In this document: positions 35,543-43,378 of the stretch, piece after piece
Layout of the letters: every line of letters begins with the position of its first letter
Position numbering within the stretch: position 1 is the stretch's first letter
Source: Streptomyces sp. TG1A-8
GTDB lineage: Bacteria > Actinomycetota > Actinomycetes > Streptomycetales > Streptomycetaceae
DNA: 64,000 nucleotides
Direction of reading: 5' to 3'
NCBI RefSeq assembly: GCF_030499535.1
Contig: NZ_JASTLB010000001.1
Span: 7,035,321-7,099,320, forward strand
Translations under genes and position numbers: made by a program
The notes under the pieces: model-generated
What the model was told of the DNA's origin: nothing
Seen by the model: the letters and a program-made list of their open reading frames with translations, nothing else
Database searches by the model: none

Positions 35543-36241
35543 TCAGCCGACGTCGGTTCTCTGGTGCTCGGACCGCTGTGCGGCGAGCTGGGCCAGTGCG
35601 GTCGCCGCGGCATTGCGGACGTGGATCTCGCACGCTTCACGAGCGGCACCGGCATCACCGCGCACGGCCGCGGCATCGTAGATGGCGGCAAGTTCCCGGA
35701 CGGTCTCCGGTTCCCGCCCCTCAGCCTGCATGGACAGCCCACGCAGCATCTGCACGCGTGCGTGGATGCCGCGGAGGGTCGAATCAATGATCGGATTCCC
35801 CGCCCCGGCGGTGAGGATGTCGTAGAACTCGTCCTTCATCGCGAGCCGCTCGCTCAGGTCGGCCTTGCGGTAGGTGCGTGAGAAACGGCGAACCAACTCA
35901 CCCATCTGCTCACGCTGTTCGGGGGTGGCCCGCTCGGCGAAAAGGGCCCCGGCCAGGCCCTCCAGCGCGCATCGCACCTCGTAGAGCGCCTTGGCGTCGA
36001 AGGCCGTCAGTTCGGTGATGACCGGACCGCGGTTCGGTACCATGGTCACAAGTCCTTCGGACTCAAGCTGTCGCAAGACCTCACGGATCACCGTCCGGGA
36101 GACCTCGTACCGTGCGCACAGCCGCGCCTCGACCAGCCGCTCCCCGGGCGTGAACTCCGCTGCCAGGATGTCTTGACGGAGCAGTTCGAGCACCTGGGAC
36201 CGCAGTGGCGCGGCTACACGCTGTACTCGCTGCCCTGCCAC
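35543..36241 (-). CDS. GntR-family regulator (FadR/FCD subfamily)
   Basis: A 232-aa GntR regulator. The winged HTH has GERLVEARLCARYEVSRTVI and REVLRQLESEGLVTMVPNRG; the FCD effector domain has ALYEVRCALEGLAGALFAER with metal-binding His late in the protein. GTG start 36241 has AAGGAGG 8 nt upstream. A box 33 bp upstream of the start also occurs 33 bp upstream of the gene at 38896-39315, so it probably represses itself and that pair. Confidence 0.85.
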   Translation of the reverse strand: MAGQRVQRVAAPLRSQVLELLRQDILAAEFTPGERLVEARLCARYEVSRTVIREVLRQLESEGLVTMVPNRGPVITELTAFDAKALYEVRCALEGLAGALFAERATPEQREQMGELVRRFSRTYRKADLSERLAMKDEFYDILTAGAGNPIIDSTLRGIHARVQMLRGLSMQAEGREPETVRELAAIYDAAAVRGDAGAAREACEIHVRNAAATALAQLAAQRSEHQRTDVG

Positions 36242-36274
36242 GCGGCCGCCTCCTTCTCGTCACCGATTTCAATC

Positions 36275-36289
36275 ATAGTACTGTAATAC
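36275..36289. promoter_or_regulatory. GntR operator, site 1
   Basis: ATAGTACTGTAATAC lies 33 bp upstream of the GntR start. The reverse complement of 39348-39362 (ATAATACTGTATTAC) matches at 13 of 15 positions, and both contain the TAC-TGTA core. Confidence 0.65.
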
Positions 36290-36408
36290 AACGGTTCCGC
36301 GAAGCTGGTCACGACACTGCCGCGCTGTTCGAGGAGACCTACGTAGTGCTTGGTCAGGTGCGTTCGGTGGTGGCGTGTCCGTTTGATGGGGTGTGTCGTT
36401 GACCGGAT

Positions 36409-37775
36409 GTGCTGGGTGGGGAGGTGGCCGCGGTCCGGTGTGATCTGGAGGACTTCGCGGCGGAGATGTTCGAGCCGTTCGCGCGGGCGGATCAGCGCCG
36501 GTGGGGCCAGGTGTATCTGCGGGGCCTGCTGCCGGACGGGCGGCGCAGATCGGTGGAACCGATGGCCGCCCGGCTGGGAGAGGACGGCAACCGGCAGGCT
36601 CTGGCCCACTTCATCACCAGCAGCCCGTGGGGTGCGGCGCATGCGCGCGCCCGCCTCGCCTGGCGAATGCAGCAGGTGATCAAACCGACCGCGCTGATCG
36701 TGGACGACACCGGCTTCCTCAAGGACGGGGACGCCTCGGCGTGCGTGGCCAGGCAGTGCACCGGCACCGCGGGCAAGGTCACCAACTGCCAGGACGGGGT
36801 GTCGCTGCGCCTGGCCTCCGACGCGGCGTCGGCGGCCGTGGACTGGCGCCTGTTCCCGCCCGAGAGCTGGGACCCCGCTTCGCCGAAGGCCGATCCGGCC
36901 AAGGTGACCCGCCGCGCCCCGTGCGGCATCCCCGAAGAGGTCGGTCATGTCGAGAAGTGACAGCTGGCCCCGGACATGACCGACGAGACGAAGTCGTGGG
37001 GCATCGAGGTTCCGCTCGTCGTCGCCGACGGCGGATACGGCGTTGCCGCAGCCTTCCACCTCGACCTGGAAGAACGCGCCCCTGAGTACGTGGGGGGCAT
37101 TTCCACCACGACCACTGCCCAGCCGGAGGAAGCCAGGCCCGCATCCCGACCTATGGCGGTCGCGGGCCCCGGCCGCAGCCCGTTTACCCCGAGTCGGCCC
37201 AAGCCGTGAAGAAGCTGGTCATCGAGGCCGGCAAGCGGGCCGCGAAGCCGCTGCCCGGGCGGGAAGAGGCTCCCGCCCGGGCAGCGGCCACAGCGGCGTC
37301 AAGCGGATGTACTCGCGCTTTGTGGCCTGCGCATCCGACCCGCCGGACGCGAGATCCGCAAGAGCATCGACGGCCCGGAACTGCCCGTGCGCCGGCTGCT
37401 GGCCGAATGACCCGCCGCCGAGCCCGAACCCGTGCAGTTCTGGCTGTCCAACCTGCCCGCCGACACCCCGCTGGCCACCCTCGTGCGCACCGCGAAGCTG
37501 CGCTGGCGCATCGAGCACGACTACCGCGAGATGAAGCAGGTCCTGGGCCTGGCCCCCTTCGAGGGCCGCACCTGGAGGGGGTGGCACCACCACGTCACCC
37601 TCGTCTCCGCCGCCCACGCCTTCTGTACTCTCCAGCGCATCACACGGCCCCCAAAAGAGACGGCGCCAGCCTGAGCCTCTACCAGGTCACCCGCGAACTG
37701 CAGCTACTCCTCGCGCTCTGGACCGGCGCCTGCCCCACCTGTCACCGCGACATGCCGGAACCCATACCGACATGA
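36409..37775 (+). pseudogene. IS701-family transposase with nonsense and frameshift mutations
   Basis: The N-terminal part reads normally: LEDFAAEMFEPFARADQRRW, VYLRGLLPDGRRRSVEPMAA, ALIVDDTGFLKDGDASACVA (catalytic Asp). In GHVEK the next codon is TGA (36958-36960) where relatives have Trp, then the same frame continues with SWGIEVPLVVADGGYGVAAA. Frameshifts follow after about 37110. The Glu region (LRWRIEHDYREMKQVLGLAP) is readable from 37432 and stops at 37674, while the family tail LSLYQVTRELQLLLALWTGA plus CPTCHRD runs on in the -1 frame to 37775. Confidence 0.8.
37650..37656 (+). promoter_or_regulatory. Slippery heptamer C_CCA_AAA (candidate -1 frameshift site)
   Basis: Zero-frame codons are CCC CCA AAA, i.e. 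X_XXY_YYZ = C_CCA_AAA. A -1 slip enters the frame encoding LSLYQVTRELQ...CPTCHRD, the expected end of this IS701 subgroup. Confidence 0.5.
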
Positions 37776-37814
37776 CCAAGCGCTACTAGACGGGCAGCTC
37801 ACGTCGGCGGCGCG

Positions 37815-38717
37815 TCATCGGGTGAGGTCGACACCGGTCGTCGTCGCCATGTATCGGGCGATTTCGGACTGATCCGGGTTCTCCCCGTCGAGGCCGGCGA
37901 GCGCCGCTTGGCAGAACCGGACACAGGCCTGCGACACCTCCGGTGACAGGTCCAGTGACGTCGACAGGTCCAGGGCGGTGGTGATGTCCTTGACGGTCAG
38001 CGGGAGCGAGAACCCGACCTGGAACCGTCCGTCCAGCACCTCCGGCCCGATCTTGACCTCGGTCGACTGGTTGCGACCGGTGGACCGGTTGATGACGTCG
38101 AGCATGATCCGGGGGTCCAGGCCGAATTTGGTTCCCGCGGTGAGCACCTCGAGCGCCCCGACCAGACCGATGGCCGACAGCAGGTTGTTGAGCGCCTTCA
38201 ATGCGTGCGCGGACCCGGCCGGGCCGACATGTGTCACCGACGTACCCATCGCGCGCAGGAGCGGCAGGGCCCGCTCGTAGTCGTCGACCGGCCCACCCGC
38301 CATGATCGTCAGCTCGGCCGTCGCCGCTTTGCGCGGGCCACCGGATACCGGCGCGTCGACCATCCCCACTTCTCGCTCCCGGAGCCGCTCGGCCAGCTGC
38401 TGAGTGGCCCGGGGCGCCGACGAGCCCATGTCGACGACGAGTGCGCCCGGACGCAAGCGGCCGGCGAAGCTTTCGGGGTCTTCCGGATCGCCGAGCACGC
38501 GCTCGACGACCGTGCTGTTGGGGAGCATGAGGATCACAACGGCGGCGCCGACCCCACCGTTGAGACCCGTCAATGCCGTCACGCCGTCGTTCCGGGCGGC
38601 GACGGCGATCGCCTCGGGGTCGGCGTCGTAGACCGCTACCGGCACGGATCGCGCGAGGTTGCGGACCATGGGCTGTCCCATCGTGCCCAAGCCGATGAAA
38701 GTGACGGTGTCCGTCAT
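37815..38717 (-). CDS. 3-hydroxyisobutyrate-dehydrogenase-family oxidoreductase
   Basis: A 300-aa beta-hydroxyacid dehydrogenase. N-terminal dinucleotide site FIGLGTMGQPMVRNLAR (8-24), substrate-binding signature DAPVSGGPRKAATAELTIMA (121-140) and catalytic Lys174 in HALKALNNLL. Members reduce or oxidise 3-hydroxyisobutyrate, tartronate semialdehyde, glyoxylate or similar acids with NAD(P)H. It follows a CMD-family gene on the same strand after 178 bp and probably belongs to the GntR regulon. Confidence 0.85.
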   Translation of the reverse strand: MTDTVTFIGLGTMGQPMVRNLARSVPVAVYDADPEAIAVAARNDGVTALTGLNGGVGAAVVILMLPNSTVVERVLGDPEDPESFAGRLRPGALVVDMGSSAPRATQQLAERLREREVGMVDAPVSGGPRKAATAELTIMAGGPVDDYERALPLLRAMGTSVTHVGPAGSAHALKALNNLLSAIGLVGALEVLTAGTKFGLDPRIMLDVINRSTGRNQSTEVKIGPEVLDGRFQVGFSLPLTVKDITTALDLSTSLDLSPEVSQACVRFCQAALAGLDGENPDQSEIARYMATTTGVDLTR

Positions 38718-38895
38718 GTCTGTCCTACTTCCTTTTCGGTCCTGGACGGGAGGGAAACCTGGCCGCCAGGAGCTGTCTGACCACTCGACCGCAGGCGGGA
38801 ATGCACGACGCGATCACTGCGGGCGTCGGCGAGGGGCCTTCAAGGAGCCAGGCGCAGCGTGGTGATCGACGCAGGTGACCCTGGATTCCAGGACG

Positions 38896-39315
38896 TCAGG
38901 CGGCTCCCGACCCTCCCTGGAAAGCCTCCACGGTCGGCTCCAGACCGTCAGCCCCCACGACCTCACGCCAGGCCTCGAAGCCAGTCTGAAAGGCTACGAC
39001 GCCGGCCTCGGGCAGGCTGATCTCAATCGCTTCGAGGATCTCCTGCGGAGTGATTCCCAGGTCGAGCGCGACCCTGATGTGACTCTGGATGTGCCCCTTC
39101 GAGGCACGCATCACCGTGAGACTGACGATAAAGATGAGTTCCTTCGTCTTACGGTCCAGCGCCCGCTGGTCGAGATACGCGGCACCGACGAGACCGTTGG
39201 CGGCCTGCAGCACGGCGAAGTCGTGCTTGGCCATCACCTTGTGATAGTCGAGAACATAGCCCCGCTTGCGCGCCATCTCGTCGATGTACTGCTGCGGATC
39301 ATCAGCCGTGGTCAT
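38896..39315 (-). CDS. Carboxymuconolactone-decarboxylase-family protein
   Basis: A 139-aa all-helical CMD/AhpD-fold protein. The core reads KTKELIFIVSLTVMRASKGH then IQSHIRVALDLGITPQEILE. The AhpD-type CxxC pair is absent (the position reads MRASKGH), so a disulphide-reductase role is unlikely and a gamma-carboxymuconolactone decarboxylase or related role fits better. Start ATG 39315 has AAGGAG upstream. The GntR box is 33 bp before the start. Confidence 0.75.
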   Translation of the reverse strand: MTTADDPQQYIDEMARKRGYVLDYHKVMAKHDFAVLQAANGLVGAAYLDQRALDRKTKELIFIVSLTVMRASKGHIQSHIRVALDLGITPQEILEAIEISLPEAGVVAFQTGFEAWREVVGADGLEPTVEAFQGGSGAA

Positions 39316-39347
39316 GCGTGCTCCTTCGTTCGGCGACCTCGATTACC

Positions 39348-39362
39348 GTAATACAGTATTAT
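39348..39362. promoter_or_regulatory. GntR operator, site 2
   Basis: TAATAC-A-GTATTA (39349-39361) is a perfect 6-bp palindrome; in reverse complement the 15-mer matches the GntR-gene box at 13 of 15 positions. Confidence 0.65.
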
Positions 39363-39738
39363 CAGATGTGCTAGGGCTCCCAGTCCCAGCGATGACAGGG
39401 CGACGCCAGGCGCAGTTGCCCGCCCGGCGACGGCTCGAGTCGTAGAGGAGGAGGCAGATCGCCCCGAGAAGGGGGTGCCAGGACCAAGTGAAGCGGCAGT
39501 CACCCAACCGCAACGACGTCACGCGACTCATCCCCCGCCGGAGATGGTGTCGTCACCGCACCGAAAGCGGGGCAGGCCCCGCTGCCGGCCGGATGCGGTT
39601 CCCGCAGCCTGCGGCTACGGCCACGCCACATACCGGCGCCTGGCGCGCGGGCAGCGGCGTCCGTGCGCGTGGATCTCGTTCTCGGATGACGGGGTCGCTG
39701 GGTGGCGGCGTCATGGACTGCCGATGGTGAGGATGCCG
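39363..39738. other. Spacer with no supported gene
   Basis: No frame here looks like a protein on either strand. It separates the GntR-linked genes from the next TetR module and may be scar sequence. Confidence 0.5.
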
Positions 39739-40311
39739 TCAGCCCGGGAGCAGGCGGGACACGAGGGCGCGTGTCCATTCGGGGGTGAGGGGGAGGTTGG
39801 TGAAGACGGCGCGGTAGTACAGAGGGGCGAGCACGGCGTCTGTGGCGTGTTCGAGGGTCGGGGTCTGATTGCCCCGGGCCTGCTCCCGTCCGAGTACGGC
39901 TTCGAGCTGTTGTTGGCGTTCTCCGCGACATGCGGCGGCGCCTTGTTCTCCGCCCGTGCCGATGGTGGCGCGCACCAGGGCGAGGGTGTCCGGGTCACTG
40001 AGGTCCTTGGCGAGGTCGGATGCATAGCGTTCGAGATCCCCGCGAAGGCTGCCGGTGTCCGGCACCACGATATCGCCGGAGAAACGGCTGGTCATGACAT
40101 CGGCGAGCAGGTCGGCAACGGAGCCCCAGCGGCGGTAGACCGTGGTGGCGTGCACTCCCGCGCGGGCTGCTACGACCGGGATCGTGAGTTGTTCGCCGGC
40201 CCCCTCGGCGACCAGTTCCTTGACGGCCCGGTGGACGGCTGCGCGCACTCGGGCGGAGCGGCCGCCTGGGCGGCTGCCGACATGGGGCGATGGGGAAGCC
40301 ATAGCGGTCAT
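39739..40311 (-). CDS. TetR-family repressor (second efflux module)
   Basis: A 190-aa TetR regulator: LTIPVVAARAGVHATTVYRR is the HTH recognition region, followed by the effector domain with ALVRATIGTGG and DAVLAPLYYRAVFTNLPLT. Start chosen at ATG 40311; a second ATG at 40302 is possible and neither has a strong ribosome-binding site. It is divergent from an MFS gene, with four operator-like repeats in the spacer. Effector unknown. Confidence 0.85.
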   Translation of the reverse strand: MTAMASPSPHVGSRPGGRSARVRAAVHRAVKELVAEGAGEQLTIPVVAARAGVHATTVYRRWGSVADLLADVMTSRFSGDIVVPDTGSLRGDLERYASDLAKDLSDPDTLALVRATIGTGGEQGAAACRGERQQQLEAVLGREQARGNQTPTLEHATDAVLAPLYYRAVFTNLPLTPEWTRALVSRLLPG

Positions 40312-40323
40312 GCGACCAGTATT

Positions 40324-40423
40324 GCACTGATCACTGCTTTTTTGTTGCATCGATCACTGCGTTTATTTTGCATCGATCACTGCGTTTGTGCTACCTTCGA
40401 GTCGCTAACGCAACGATCACTGC
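40324..40423. repeat. Four operator-like repeats GCAnnGATCnnTGC
   Basis: Copies at 40324-40337, 40347-40360, 40370-40383 and 40410-40423; the middle two are identical (GCATCGATCACTGC) and the outer two differ by one or two bases. Start-to-start spacings are 23, 23 and 40 bp. Each has the symmetric skeleton GCA..GATC..TGC. They fill the spacer between tetR and the MFS gene and probably bind TetR cooperatively. Confidence 0.7.
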
Positions 40424-40433
40424 GAGGCCAAAC

Positions 40434-41690
40434 ATGTCTGTGCAATCTACCGCCCCCACGCCACCATCCCTTGGCGACCTGCATCGCGTGCCACCGAAGG
40501 GTGCCTTCCCCGCAGTGGCCGCCCTTCTCGTCCTCTTCCTCGCCGCGTCCAGCGCACCGTCCCCGCTCTACGTGATCTATCAGCAGCAATGGCAGTTCAC
40601 GGCGTGGGTGCTGACCGTCGTCTTCGCCCTTTACGTGGTCGGCCTGCTGGGTTCGCTGCTCGTCATCGGGGCACTGTCGGACCACCTCGGCCGCCGCCCG
40701 GTGCTCGCCGCGGCGATCGGACTGGAGATAGTGGCGCTCATTTTGTTCCTTTCCGCCGGGAACGTGTTCGTATTGGCCATCGCCCGGGTACTGCAGGGCG
40801 TCGCGACCGGCGCGGCGACGACCACCCTGAGTGCCACCATCGTCGATCTCGAACCGTCGCACGCCCGCGGGCGCGCAGGCGTCATCACGTCGGTGGCTCC
40901 CCTGACCGGGCTCGCTCTCGGAGCCCTCGGCTCCGGAGCGCTGGTGCAGTTCGGTCCCGCTCCCACCCGGCTGATCTACGCGCTGCTGCTCGGCGCAATG
41001 GTGCTGGCGGCAGTGGTCGTCGCCCTGATACCGGAGACGTCGCCGCGCCGGCCGGGAGCCGTCGCCTCCCTGCGCCCACGGGTCGCGATGCCGGCGTATC
41101 TGCGCGCAGACATCGTCCCGGTGGTGCCGGCGATGATCGCCGGCTGGGGCCTGGCCGGGCTCTACCTCTCGCTCGGCCCGTCCGTCGCGGCCGAGTTGCT
41201 GGGGCTGCACAACCGCCTGATCGGCGGCGTCGTCGTGATGCTCCTGGCAGGCACCGGAGCGCTCGCGATCGCCCTGCTCCGCTCCCGTCCCACGACCTCG
41301 TTGCTGGCTCCTTCGTCCGCACTGCTGGGGCTCGGCACCCTGATATCGCTTGCCGGTACGGCGGGGAACCTCGCCTGGCTGGCCGCCGTCGGCACCGTCG
41401 TCGCAGGTCTCGGTTTCGGCGCATCGGTACTGGCAACGTTCGGTACCTTCGCCCGGATCGCCAAGCCGCACGAGCGCAGCGCCATCTTCGCCCTGGCCAA
41501 CATCATCGGCTACCTCGGAAACAGCGTGCCCGCCGTACTCGGAGGAATCGCCGTCACCGCCCTGGGCCTGAGGACCGCCACCGAGATCTACGGGCTGGCG
41601 ATCGTGGTACTCACCTTCTCCGCCTTCGCACTGCGCCTGAACCAGATGCGGATGCAGCGCCGTGCCGTCGTGACCCCGTCGCCCCGGTGA
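40434..41690 (+). CDS. MFS transporter (second efflux module)
   Basis: A 418-aa membrane transporter with about 12 hydrophobic segments and the loop motif GALSDHLGRRPVLAAA. The mid-protein block QFGPAPTRLIY parallels QFAPAPTRTVF in the MFS protein encoded at 1291-2568, so the two belong to the same subfamily. Start ATG 40434 has GAGG about 6 nt upstream and follows the last operator repeat by 10 nt. It is followed 110 bp later by an alpha/beta hydrolase gene. Probably a TetR-controlled efflux pump; substrate unknown. Confidence 0.85.
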   Translation: MSVQSTAPTPPSLGDLHRVPPKGAFPAVAALLVLFLAASSAPSPLYVIYQQQWQFTAWVLTVVFALYVVGLLGSLLVIGALSDHLGRRPVLAAAIGLEIVALILFLSAGNVFVLAIARVLQGVATGAATTTLSATIVDLEPSHARGRAGVITSVAPLTGLALGALGSGALVQFGPAPTRLIYALLLGAMVLAAVVVALIPETSPRRPGAVASLRPRVAMPAYLRADIVPVVPAMIAGWGLAGLYLSLGPSVAAELLGLHNRLIGGVVVMLLAGTGALAIALLRSRPTTSLLAPSSALLGLGTLISLAGTAGNLAWLAAVGTVVAGLGFGASVLATFGTFARIAKPHERSAIFALANIIGYLGNSVPAVLGGIAVTALGLRTATEIYGLAIVVLTFSAFALRLNQMRMQRRAVVTPSPR

Positions 41691-41800
41691 CGCGCCGGCC
41701 ACGGCAGAGGCCCCGGTCGGCCACGCTTCCCGCCAGACCGGCTCAGAACCGACATTCCGCCAATGCGGAACAAAAACTCAAGAACTATGGAGGCATCCTG

Positions 41801-42598
41801 ATGCCTGCAAGCAGGAACAAGAAGAACCTCCAGGTCCAGCGATCTGACCACACGACGATCTGGTACACGGTCAGCGGTCCGGCCGAAGGTCCGACCCTGG
41901 TCCTCATCCACGGCTGGGCCTGCAACCGCGGCGACTTCGACGCGGTGACCGACCATCTGCCCGCGAACTACCGCGTCCTCGCGATCGACCTCGCCGAGCA
42001 TGGCGAGTCACGGTCGACGCGAGACGTCTGGACCATGGAAGAGTTCGCTCGTGACGTGGCGGCAGTGCTGGAAGCCGAGTCGGTGGACACAGCTGTCGTA
42101 GCCGGGCACTCCCTCGGCGGGGCGGTCGCCGTCGAAGTCGGCCGACTCCTCCCCGACAACGTCTCACATGTGGTCGCACTCGACTCGCTCACCTATCTGT
42201 CCCTCTTCCCGGCGCAGAGTCAAGAGCAGACCGCCGCGATGGTGCACATGTTCCGTGAGGACTTCGCTGCCGGAGTGCGAGGCCTCGTCGAAGGAGGCTC
42301 GCCGGCAGGCTTCGACTCAGCTCTCAAGAACTCGTACTTCGAGAAGATGGTCGCGGTGCGGCAGCCCGCTGGTCTGCGTTCCATCGAGGGCCTGGTCCAC
42401 TGGGACATGGACGCAGCACTGCGCGAGACAAAGCAGCCGATCACCGTGTTCGCGGTACGTGCCTTCGCGACGCAGGAAGCGATCGATCGCTACGGGGACC
42501 GATTTGACATCGTCCTCGTCGACCTGGGCAGCCACCACTTCCCGGTGGAAGCACCTGAGGGCACGGCGAAGCTCCTGGCCAGCGTGACAACCGAGTAA
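41801..42598 (+). CDS. Alpha/beta hydrolase with Ser nucleophile
   Basis: A 265-aa hydrolase: oxyanion region LVLIHGWACN, then VLAIDLAEHGES, nucleophile elbow AGHSLGG (Ser104) and a final His in GSHHFPVE. Start ATG 41801 has GGAGG 7 nt upstream. It could be an esterase, lactonase or C-C hydrolase. Its place after an MFS efflux gene mirrors the first module, but its nucleophile is Ser where the other has Asp, so the two modules probably handle different compounds. Confidence 0.8.
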   Translation: MPASRNKKNLQVQRSDHTTIWYTVSGPAEGPTLVLIHGWACNRGDFDAVTDHLPANYRVLAIDLAEHGESRSTRDVWTMEEFARDVAAVLEAESVDTAVVAGHSLGGAVAVEVGRLLPDNVSHVVALDSLTYLSLFPAQSQEQTAAMVHMFREDFAAGVRGLVEGGSPAGFDSALKNSYFEKMVAVRQPAGLRSIEGLVHWDMDAALRETKQPITVFAVRAFATQEAIDRYGDRFDIVLVDLGSHHFPVEAPEGTAKLLASVTTE

Positions 42599-42686
42599 GG
42601 ACCGACGCGATTCGGCTCGCCCACCTCCGGCACCGGAATCCCCAGCGGAGACCCGATGAGACGACGGTGCCGAGATGGGAGAGCCG

Positions 42687-43378
42687 GGCGTTGTCAACTT
42701 GGTTGGTGGGCTGAGTCCCTGGGATGATTCTCGGGTCGTTGGGCATCGGGAGGGGGCGCCGTGGCGCCGTCGTACAAGGGGTTCCGGTACCCGGCGGAGA
42801 TCATCGCGCACTGCGTGTGGTTGTACCACCGCTTCCCGCTCAGCTTCCGCGAGGTCGAGGAGCCCATGCCCGCCTGCGGCATGGTCGTCTCCCATGAGAC
42901 GGTCCGGCAGTGATACGCGGCGTTTGGGCCCGGATATGCCCGTGAACTGCGGCACCGGCGTCCCCGGCCCGGCGACAAGTGGCATCTGGACAAGGTCTTC
43001 ATCACCATCAACGGGGAACGGCAATACCTGCGGCGGGCGGCCGACCAGGACGGCAACGTGCTCGACGTCCTCGTCCAGTCCCGCCGGGACACGGCCGCGG
43101 CCAGGCGTTTCTTCCGCCCACTCCTCAAGAAGACCGGTGCGGTGCCCCGTGTGATCATCACCGATGAGCTCCGCTCCTACGGTGCCGCTCACCGCGAGGT
43201 CAGGCCCTCGGTGGAGCACCGCTCCCACAAGGGCCTGAACACCCGGGCGGAGAACAGCCACCAGCCAACGAGACAGCGCGAACGGGCGGCGATGAAGGGC
43301 TTCCGCTCCGCCGGCGCGGCCCAGCGGTTCCTGCCGGCGTTCAACGGGATCTCACCCCACTTCCGTCCCCGCCGCCAC
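42687..43378 (+). mobile_element. IS6-family element, copy D (right end missing)
   Basis: The left end GGCGTTGTCAACTT is a variant of the IS6 terminal repeat. Homology to the other IS6 copies ends inside the transposase C-terminus at about 43378 and passes directly into the Rhs gene, so the right terminal repeat was deleted. Confidence 0.65.
42761..43378 (+). pseudogene. IS6-family transposase with one nonsense codon and lost C-terminus
   Basis: From GTG 42761 (GGGAGG upstream) the frame has IIAHCVWLYHRFPLSFREVE and HETVRQ, then a TGA (42911-42913) where other copies have Trp or Arg. The same frame continues with WHLDKVFITINGERQYL, VIITDELRSYGAA and RAENSHQPTRQRE, so catalytic residues are retained. 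The last residues are replaced by rhs sequence read out of frame. Confidence 0.8.
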
